Shown here piece after piece: positions 3,931 to 9,011 of a stretch of DNA of 9,011 bases (position 1 is its first letter; each line of letters starts with the position of its first letter). Source of the DNA: Candidatus Eiseniibacteriota bacterium. GTDB taxonomy: Bacteria > Joyebacterota > Joyebacteria > Joyebacterales > Joyebacteraceae. Below the pieces are notes generated by a model. The model worked only from the letters and a program-made list of their open reading frames with translations, was not told the origin of the DNA and did not search any database. The DNA is taken from assembly GCA_030610515.1 (NCBI GenBank), contig JAUWRQ010000016.1, forward strand, positions 1 through 9,011, given 5' to 3'. Both the position numbers and the translations under genes were made by a program.

Positions 3931-6420
3931 ATGGCGGGAAGCATGTCGAGCGAGCAGAAGAGACACTCCGGACGCGGCCCGAGACTCGCGGCGCGCACGG
4001 TCGGAACCCCGGTCACGCGCGTCGACGCGGCCGACAAGGTCACCGGACGGGCTGTCTACGTAGACGACCTCTCCCTGCCTGGGATGCTGCACGCGGCCCT
4101 CGTCTTCCCCGGGTGCGCGCACGCGGAACTCAAGGGGATCGACGGGAGCAAGGCGCTCTCACTGCCCGGCGTGCACGCCGTCCTGACGGCCTCGGACGTC
4201 CCCGGCGAGACCCAGGTCGGTGTCATCGACGCCGATCAGCCTCTTCTCCCCCATTCGCGGATACGATACTCCGGAGACGCCGTGGCGATCGTGGTCGCAG
4301 ACTCCGCCGCCATCGCCCGCGACGCCGCCCGCGACGTCCGAATCGACCTGAGCGAGCTCCCCGCCGTCTTCGACGCGGAGGAAGCTCTCTCGCCCGACGC
4401 TCCGCGCGTGCACGACGGTGGGAATCTGCTCTTGCACTACAAGGTACGGAAGGGCGACGTCGGCTCAGGCTTCGATGACGCAGACATCATCGTTGAGCGG
4501 ACATTTCGCACGCACCATCAGGAGCACGCGTACTTGGAGCCGCTCGGCGCCCTGGCCGTCCCGGAGGACGGTGACACGATCACAGTCTACGGAACCATGC
4601 AGTGCCCCTTCTACGTGCAGAAGGCCGTCGCGACGGTGCTCGGGCTGCCGCTCGCGTCGGTGCGCATCGTGCAGACGGTGACCGGTGGAGGGTTCGGCGG
4701 CAAGGAGGACGCCCCTTCCGAGATCTGCGCCTGCGCGGCGGTTGCGGCGTGGAAGACGCGCAAACCTGTGAAGCTCGTCTACACGCGCGAGGAGGACTTC
4801 TACCGCTCGAGCAAGCGCCACCCCATGACGATCGCGTTCAAACTGGGTGCCAAGCGCGACGGCACCTTCACGGCCGCGCAGATCAGGGTCGTCGCCGACG
4901 CCGGCGCGTACTCGACGCTCACGCAGGTCGTAGCATTCCGCGCCGCGGCGCACGCCACGGGTCCATACGAAATCCCGAACGGCCACACCGACGTCCTCGG
5001 TGTCTACACGAACCGGCAGACTACGGGCGCGTTCAGGGGATTCGGCCAACCCCAGGTCATCTTCGCCAACGAGTCCGTAGTCGATGAGATCGCGGAGGCG
5101 CTCGAACTCGACCCGATCGACATCCGGCTCAGGAATGCCCTTGAGGTCGGCAAAAGCACCGCAACGGGACAGCTTCTGAAAGAAAGCGTCGGGCTCAAGG
5201 AAACGCTCGAGGCCGCGAGGGACGCGTCGCGCTGGGACGCGAAGCGGCGGAGCTTCGCCGAGAATCGCTCCGCGTGGAGCGCGGGGAAGGCGGACGACGC
5301 AAAAGCGGCGAGCGGGACGGACGATGCTCGAGCGGCGAGCGGAACGAACGATGCTAGGGGGGCAGGCGGCGCGGACGACGCAGCAGTAGCGCGTGGCGCG
5401 GAAGCCACCCGGCACGACGCGGCGCTGCTGCGAGGCATCGGTGTTGCGTCCATCTACTACGGCGTGAGCCTCGGGGCCAAGGGGCTCGCTCTCGACGCGT
5501 CCGGGGCGCACCTGAACGTCTACAGGGACGGCTCGGTTCGCATCTCGGTCGGGGGAACGGAGATGGGACAGGGCCTCCTCACCGTCCTCTCCCAGATAGC
5601 ATCGGACAGCCTGGGAGTCCCGATAGACCGCATACACGTCGGAAACGCGGACACGAGCGTCGTCCCCGACAGCGGCCCGAGCGTCGCCTCGCGCACGACA
5701 CTCATGACGGGGAACGCCATCATCGACGCCGCGGCGAAGCTGCGCGAGACGATGGGAGCCGTGGCAGCGGAGATCCTCGAGGTGGACCGGGAGAAGATCG
5801 CCTTCTCCGGTGACCGCGTCGGCTTCGGAAGCGTGACGATGCCCTTCACCGACCTCGCGAACGAGTGCTGGCGCAGGAACGTCCGCACGTCCGCCGACGG
5901 TTGGTACGCCGCACCCGAGACGAGGTTCGACGAGAACGGTCAGGGTGACGCCTACGCCGTGTACTCCTACGCCACGCACGTCGCCGAGGTCACGGTTGAC
6001 ACAGGTACGGGTCACGTGACGCTCGACAGGATCACGGCGGCGCACGACGTCGGTCGCGTTCTGAACCCGGTGACGCTCGAGGGACAGATACAGGGCGGCG
6101 CGCTCCAGGGGGCGAGCATGGCGCTCTACGAACAGATGATCACCGACGGGGAGAGAATACTGACGCCGGACTTCTCGACCTACGTACTGCCCACGTCGAT
6201 GGACGTCCCCGAGATCGCCGCTGTGACGGTGGAGGCCCCGTATTCCCTAGGACCGTTCGGGGCCAAGGGAATAGGCGAGACGCCCGCCATGCCCGCCGCC
6301 GCGGCCGTCGCCAACGCCGTCGCCAACGCAACGGGCATCCGCGTGAGGGAACTCCCCATCGACCCCGAGACGATCGCACGGGCCCTCGACGGCGCGGACA
6401 CAGGCAAGGAGAGCCCATGA
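3931..6420 (+). CDS. Xanthine dehydrogenase-family molybdenum-cofactor-binding (large) subunit
   Basis: 829 residues. Members hydroxylate purines, aldehydes or heterocycles at a molybdopterin centre in the cytoplasm, working with [2Fe-2S] and FAD subunits. Domains: alpha/beta hammerhead (about 36-150), first cofactor domain (about 175-410), second (about 500-775). Seen: T-G-G-G-F-G-G-K-E at 251-259, with E259 matching bovine xanthine oxidase Glu802; G-A-F-R-G-F-G at 366-371, with R369 matching Arg880; G-T-E-M-G-Q-G at 542-548; and G-A-K-G-I-G-E at 777-783, whose E783 is the catalytic base (Glu1261). The A-F-R-G-F-G loop, without the Cys-Ser of CO dehydrogenase, favours a purine-type enzyme; substrate unproven. 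An insert of four 9-residue repeats (455-490) sits between the cofactor domains. The Fe-S, FAD and XdhC maturation genes are not in the window. The ATG at 3931 lacks a clear ribosome binding site; Met5 (3943) is an alternative. A TAG at 3892-3894 bounds the frame. The stop overlaps the next start (ATGA). Confidence 0.92.
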   Translation: MAGSMSSEQKRHSGRGPRLAARTVGTPVTRVDAADKVTGRAVYVDDLSLPGMLHAALVFPGCAHAELKGIDGSKALSLPGVHAVLTASDVPGETQVGVIDADQPLLPHSRIRYSGDAVAIVVADSAAIARDAARDVRIDLSELPAVFDAEEALSPDAPRVHDGGNLLLHYKVRKGDVGSGFDDADIIVERTFRTHHQEHAYLEPLGALAVPEDGDTITVYGTMQCPFYVQKAVATVLGLPLASVRIVQTVTGGGFGGKEDAPSEICACAAVAAWKTRKPVKLVYTREEDFYRSSKRHPMTIAFKLGAKRDGTFTAAQIRVVADAGAYSTLTQVVAFRAAAHATGPYEIPNGHTDVLGVYTNRQTTGAFRGFGQPQVIFANESVVDEIAEALELDPIDIRLRNALEVGKSTATGQLLKESVGLKETLEAARDASRWDAKRRSFAENRSAWSAGKADDAKAASGTDDARAASGTNDARGAGGADDAAVARGAEATRHDAALLRGIGVASIYYGVSLGAKGLALDASGAHLNVYRDGSVRISVGGTEMGQGLLTVLSQIASDSLGVPIDRIHVGNADTSVVPDSGPSVASRTTLMTGNAIIDAAAKLRETMGAVAAEILEVDREKIAFSGDRVGFGSVTMPFTDLANECWRRNVRTSADGWYAAPETRFDENGQGDAYAVYSYATHVAEVTVDTGTGHVTLDRITAAHDVGRVLNPVTLEGQIQGGALQGASMALYEQMITDGERILTPDFSTYVLPTSMDVPEIAAVTVEAPYSLGPFGAKGIGETPAMPAAAAVANAVANATGIRVRELPIDPETIARALDGADTGKESP
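5293..5400 (+). repeat. Four tandem in-frame 27-bp repeats inside the molybdenum hydroxylase gene
   Basis: Four adjacent 27-bp units encode DDAKAASGT, DDARAASGT, NDARGAGGA and DDAAVARGA (residues 455-490). The first two units are most alike and the fourth most diverged, as expected for an ageing expansion. The insert keeps the frame and lies in the linker between the two molybdenum-cofactor domains, away from all recognisable active-site motifs. It is hydrophilic and probably disordered. Confidence 0.85.
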
Positions 6421-8402
6421 GAATCGTCCGAGCCGCGACCGCTCTTGTCGTGTCGCTTGCGGTCCTCGCAGGTTCCGCACCGGCGCTCGGCGAAGACGCG
6501 GGGCCACTGTCCTCCTCGATCGATGATCCTTCGCGGCCCCCACGAAGTTGCGAACTCCTCGACGACGCGCTCGCGGCGATCATCATGACGCGTGGGGACC
6601 TATCGTTCCGCACTGACTACGCAGACCATCCTGACTCGTTCAGGATTGCGGTCGTCGACTCACTCCTCAGGAGACCCCTCGACACAGAGCTCTACGTGAG
6701 AGACCTGGCCAGCGACCTCTCGTCGCGCGGCGAGCTGCGCGAGCTCCTGGCGGCCTGCGCGAGTGAGCTGGACCTCGATGTCGACGGCCCGAGCGAGCTG
6801 GACCTCGAGATCGGAGCCCCGACGCAGAAATCGGCCGGCGGCTCTCCCACGGGAGATCACCCGGTGGAGATCCTCCTCGCTGGTGTCCGTGAGTCTTCTG
6901 CTCTCATGGAGAGAGCGTTCGTCCGGCTCACCGATGACGAGCGCACCTTCCTCGCCGAGCACGCTGCCGTCCTGCTCGAGGAGGAGGAGTTCGACCCGGA
7001 GAAGCCGATCGACGTGCGCGACCGCGAGGCCGAGCGGGACGAGGAGCTGGGCGACGAACTCCTACGCATCGCCGCGCTCGTTGACTACCAGAGCATCGCC
7101 GCGGCCGGAACCGTTCTCGCCGCCGCTGTCGACCGAGCCCTGCCACTCCTCGACTCGTGGGACGGACCGTTCGAGGGACGAGGCCGCGCGCACGGCGGAT
7201 CGGAGGGAGGTCGAACGTGGGACTCGGGACCCTGGAGCGGAGACGTCGCGCTCGTCCTCGAGACCGACGCGGGCACCGTGGTGCTCGGAGGTCCCGGCCC
7301 AACGGTGTACGAGAAAGCCTGCTCCGTGATCATCGACCGCGGCGGGGATGACGTGTATCTCGGGGGAGGCGCGGGCGCCGTCCCCGGTCTCACGGCCTGC
7401 GTCCTGATCGACATGAGCGGAAACGACCTCTACCGGGCCGGGGACCACTCGATGGGTGCTGGCTTCATGGGCGCGGGGGTGCTCGTCGACCTCGGAGGCG
7501 ACGACACCTACTCGGCGGGCAGTTTCTCTCTCGGATCAGGGCTGTTCGGCGTGGGAGTCCTCGACGATCACGCGGGCAACGACAGATACGCGGGAGACAC
7601 GTGCACACAGGGCTCCGGCGCATTCGGCCTCGGCGTGCTCCGCGACAGGAGCGGGAACGATTCGTACGAGGCCGCACTCTTCTCCCAGGCGTTCGGATTC
7701 GTGGAGGGATTGGGCGCGCTCGTGGACGGAGGCGGCAACGACCTCTACTTCGCGGGCGGGAAGTACACCGACGAGATCCGGTACTTCGACCACTTCTTGA
7801 GTCTCTCGCAGGGGTTCGGGTTCGGGTGGCGCCCCGACGCCTCGGGCGGCGTGGGACTGCTGGCAGACCTCGGCGGAAACGACGTGTACGTCTCCGACAT
7901 CTTCGGACAGGGCTCGAGCTACTGGTTTTCGGTAGGCGGGCTCGTCGACTTCGCGGGCAACGACCAGTACGTCTCCTATCAGTACGCACAGGGCGCCGGC
8001 ACGCACATCACTGGCACCGCTCTCGTCGACCTCGAGGGCGACGACAACGACATCTCGAAGGGCGTCTCCCAGGGCTGCGGACACGATCTCGCGATCGGCA
8101 TCCTCCACGACTTCGCGGGAGACGACAATTACACGTGTCACGACCTCTCTCAGGGAGCCGGCAACGCCAACGGCATCGGACTCATCATTGACGAGTCCGG
8201 GGACGACGCGTACTCGGTCCGGGCCCCGCACAACACGCAGGGGTACGGGAACCACCGCCGGGATTACGGGAGCGTCGGCATTCTGATCGACTGCGAAGGC
8301 TCGGACTCCTATTCCGGACCGGGTGAGGACGGCACGTGGTGGATGGGTAGCGACCACGGCATCGGTATCGACGCGTCCACGAATGAAGGAGCCGACGAGT
8401 GA
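6417..8402 (+). CDS. Secreted protein with twelve tandem D-x-x-G-[ND]-D-x-Y / S-Q-G rungs, probable beta-solenoid
   Basis: 661 residues, function unknown. A signal peptide is clear: positive start (MRIVR), hydrophobic core, A-L-G at 23-25, cleavage probably before E26; no lipobox. Residues about 45-250 look helical and acidic, with L-E-E-E-E-F near 187 and a two-copy 10-residue repeat (116-135). After a strand-rich stretch (276-300), residues 303-649 form twelve rungs of mostly 26-28 residues, consensus G-[VIL]-L-x-D-x-x-G-[ND]-D-x-Y, then [SG]-Q-G-x-G. Rung 6 has an insert of about 20 residues rich in aromatics. The Asp/Asn spacing recalls calcium-binding extracellular repeats, but it is not the RTX nonamer. 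A calcium-stabilised beta-solenoid is inference. The ATG overlaps the previous stop (ATGA), with AAGGAG at 6406-6411 five bases upstream. The stop overlaps the HEAT-repeat gene (TGATG). I have the impression that similar proteins occur in environmental genomes, but I know no named family. Confidence 0.8.
   Translation: MRIVRAATALVVSLAVLAGSAPALGEDAGPLSSSIDDPSRPPRSCELLDDALAAIIMTRGDLSFRTDYADHPDSFRIAVVDSLLRRPLDTELYVRDLASDLSSRGELRELLAACASELDLDVDGPSELDLEIGAPTQKSAGGSPTGDHPVEILLAGVRESSALMERAFVRLTDDERTFLAEHAAVLLEEEEFDPEKPIDVRDREAERDEELGDELLRIAALVDYQSIAAAGTVLAAAVDRALPLLDSWDGPFEGRGRAHGGSEGGRTWDSGPWSGDVALVLETDAGTVVLGGPGPTVYEKACSVIIDRGGDDVYLGGGAGAVPGLTACVLIDMSGNDLYRAGDHSMGAGFMGAGVLVDLGGDDTYSAGSFSLGSGLFGVGVLDDHAGNDRYAGDTCTQGSGAFGLGVLRDRSGNDSYEAALFSQAFGFVEGLGALVDGGGNDLYFAGGKYTDEIRYFDHFLSLSQGFGFGWRPDASGGVGLLADLGGNDVYVSDIFGQGSSYWFSVGGLVDFAGNDQYVSYQYAQGAGTHITGTALVDLEGDDNDISKGVSQGCGHDLAIGILHDFAGDDNYTCHDLSQGAGNANGIGLIIDESGDDAYSVRAPHNTQGYGNHRRDYGSVGILIDCEGSDSYSGPGEDGTWWMGSDHGIGIDASTNEGADE
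6762..6821 (+). repeat. Two tandem 30-bp in-frame repeats in the secreted repeat-protein gene
   Basis: Two adjacent 30-bp copies encode SELDLDVDGP and SELDLEIGAP (residues 116-135), with the first 16 bases nearly identical between copies. They extend an acidic linker in the N-terminal helical region and keep the frame. Confidence 0.7.
7323..8363 (+). repeat. Twelve-rung protein repeat array
   Basis: Rungs by residue of the 661-residue protein: 303-327, 328-353, 354-379, 380-405, 406-432, 433-479, 480-506, 507-532, 533-560, 561-587, 588-620 and 621-649. Each begins with a small hydrophobic strand ([VIL]-L-x-D) and a G-[ND]-D-x-Y turn; rung 9 has lost the tyrosine and rung 12 has G-S-D. Rungs 4-5 and 7-10 carry a second turn of the T/S/G/A-Q-G or S-Q-A type. 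The DNA copies are diverged, so this is an old protein repeat and not a recent DNA expansion. Confidence 0.85.
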
Positions 8403-8431
8403 TGAGACCTTCTCGACTAATGAGACCTTCT
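8402..8431 (+). repeat. Direct 12-bp repeat duplicating the start codon of the HEAT-repeat gene
   Basis: ATGAGACCTTCT occurs at 8402-8413 and again at 8420-8431, 18 nt apart and in frame, so M-R-P-S appears twice (residues 1-4 and 7-10). It offers two equivalent start codons, of which the first is better placed for the AAGGAG site. Confidence 0.8.
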
Positions 8432-9011
8432 GTCGCGCTTCTGCCGAGACCGGCCTACGCTGTCTGCGTGATGACCCTGCTCGCATCAACGCTTGCCGTC
8501 GCGCTCGTGTCGGCACCGGCCCTCGCTCAGACGGTGTCTGCGAGCGGCCCGAACGCCGCCGCCGAAGGCGACACGACGGTGCTCGCGCTCCTGTCGCCCG
8601 AGGAGCTCTTCCTGAGAGCGTCGTCGGCAGCACTCCAGTTCGAACACATGCGCGCACCGTCGCGGCGGCTTCTCGTGCGAGAGCACGAGACGTCGGTCCC
8701 GCATCTCGTCACCAGACTCGACACCGACGACGCTCGAGAACGACATGCCCTCGAGGACGTGCTCGTGAGGATCGGCGACCCCGCCGTCCTCCCACTCATC
8801 GAGACGCTCGAGTCGGAGCTTCCGAGGAGCGACACGTCGCGCGGAGCGCGTCTCGCCGCCTTCATTCTCGGCAAGCTCGAGGACGAGCGCGCGGCCGGCG
8901 GACTCGAAGCGGCCTCGGGGCACCGGGACTGGAAGGTCAGGGGCTCGGTGGCGACCGCGCTCGGGCGCATTGGAGCGCCGGGACCCATCCCGATTCTGTG
9001 CCGCCTACTGG
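8402..9011 (+). CDS. Secreted HEAT-repeat (PBS-lyase-like) protein, N-terminal part
   Basis: Open at the right edge; 203 residues visible. The N-terminus is a long positive region followed by a hydrophobic core and A-L-A at 40-42, so cleavage before Q43 is likely. From about residue 95 helix pairs appear: A-L-E-D-V-L-V-R-I-G-D-P-A-V-L-P-L-I-E-T near 116-135, G-A-R-L-A-A-F-I-L-G-K-L at 148-159, and D-W-K-V-R-G-S-V-A-T-A-L-G-R-I-G at 176-191. The V-R-x-x-A-x-x-A-L-G-x-I-G pattern is classic for HEAT-like repeats, which serve as protein-binding scaffolds. The ATG at 8402 overlaps the previous stop (TGATG), with AAGGAG at 8386-8391 ten bases upstream, so co-translation is likely. ATG 8420 lies in a repeat of the same 12 bases, and ATG 8471 (Met24) would give a more ordinary signal peptide length. 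Secretion in step with the preceding protein suggests a shared extracytoplasmic role (inference). Confidence 0.8.
   Translation, partial: MRPSRLMRPSVALLPRPAYAVCVMTLLASTLAVALVSAPALAQTVSASGPNAAAEGDTTVLALLSPEELFLRASSAALQFEHMRAPSRRLLVREHETSVPHLVTRLDTDDARERHALEDVLVRIGDPAVLPLIETLESELPRSDTSRGARLAAFILGKLEDERAAGGLEAASGHRDWKVRGSVATALGRIGAPGPIPILCRLL

Noticed and set aside
5293..5400. The 27-bp repeats as a CRISPR-like array
   Set aside because: Units are directly adjacent without spacers, in frame inside a coding gene, and diverged.
4465..6045. A 526-codon open frame on the - strand opposite the hydroxylase gene
   Set aside because: The + strand frame carries all the molybdenum hydroxylase motifs. 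The - product is Arg/Asp/Val-rich without recognisable domains, as expected for a shadow in GC-rich DNA.
3931..6420. Aerobic CO dehydrogenase large subunit (CoxL)
   Set aside because: The active-site loop reads G-A-F-R-G-F-G and lacks the Cys-Ser arrangement that binds the Cu-S-Mo site in form I CoxL.
7323..8363. RTX (haemolysin-type) calcium-binding nonamers
   Set aside because: The repeat is 26-28 residues with D-x-x-G-[ND]-D-x-Y and lacks the G-G-x-G-x-D-x-U-x nonamer and a C-terminal type I secretion signal; a Sec-type signal peptide is present instead.
7536..8657. A 373-codon open frame on the - strand opposite the repeat protein and the start of the HEAT gene
   Set aside because: It mirrors the + strand repeat in its own repeats (V-V-A-x-E-V-x-E type), spans two clear + genes, and shows no independent domain.

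Overview
The window is a GC-rich bacterial segment in which every convincing gene lies on the + strand. It holds seven protein genes: two cut by the window ends and five complete. I see no rRNA, tRNA, CRISPR array, transposase or phage gene. The two extracellular repeat-protein types, the GC-rich coding, and a short W-G-x-[IV]-K-x-x-[FY]-R tail on the first secreted protein suggest an uncultured, deep-branching Gram-negative lineage of the kind known from metagenomes (FCB-group relatives such as Eisenbacteria or Krumholzibacteria). That placement is an inference from general impression, not from a search.

Region 1 (1-2647): the C-terminal end of a secreted, cysteine-rich right-handed beta-helix protein. 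It is followed after 17 nt by a class I fructose-bisphosphate aldolase. The aldolase is translationally coupled (ATGA overlap) to a DUF523-DUF1722 fusion: a TudS-like iron-sulphur thiouracil desulfidase domain joined to a YbgA-type C-terminal domain.

Region 2 (2648-3836): a 292-bp gap, the longest in the window, then a two-domain GNAT acetyltransferase starting at TTG. The gap contains a cluster of GCGACGG repeats and a palindrome around a possible promoter. Two inverted repeats between the promoter and the gene could form a structured 5' leader.

Region 3 (3837-9011): a 94-bp gap with a dyad and a competing alternative stem, then three tightly packed genes. The first is the molybdenum-cofactor subunit of a xanthine-dehydrogenase-type hydroxylase, without its Fe-S and FAD partners nearby. 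It carries an unusual 4 x 9-residue repeat insert. It overlaps by ATGA a secreted 661-residue protein whose C-terminal half is twelve tandem rungs of the type G-[VIL]-L-x-D-x-x-G-[ND]-D-x-Y. That gene overlaps by TGATG a secreted HEAT-repeat protein that runs off the end.

The strongest candidate for something little described is the co-translated secreted pair (the twelve-rung D-G-N-D-Y / S-Q-G repeat protein plus the HEAT-repeat protein). The short in-frame tandem duplications found in these three consecutive genes are a second unusual feature.
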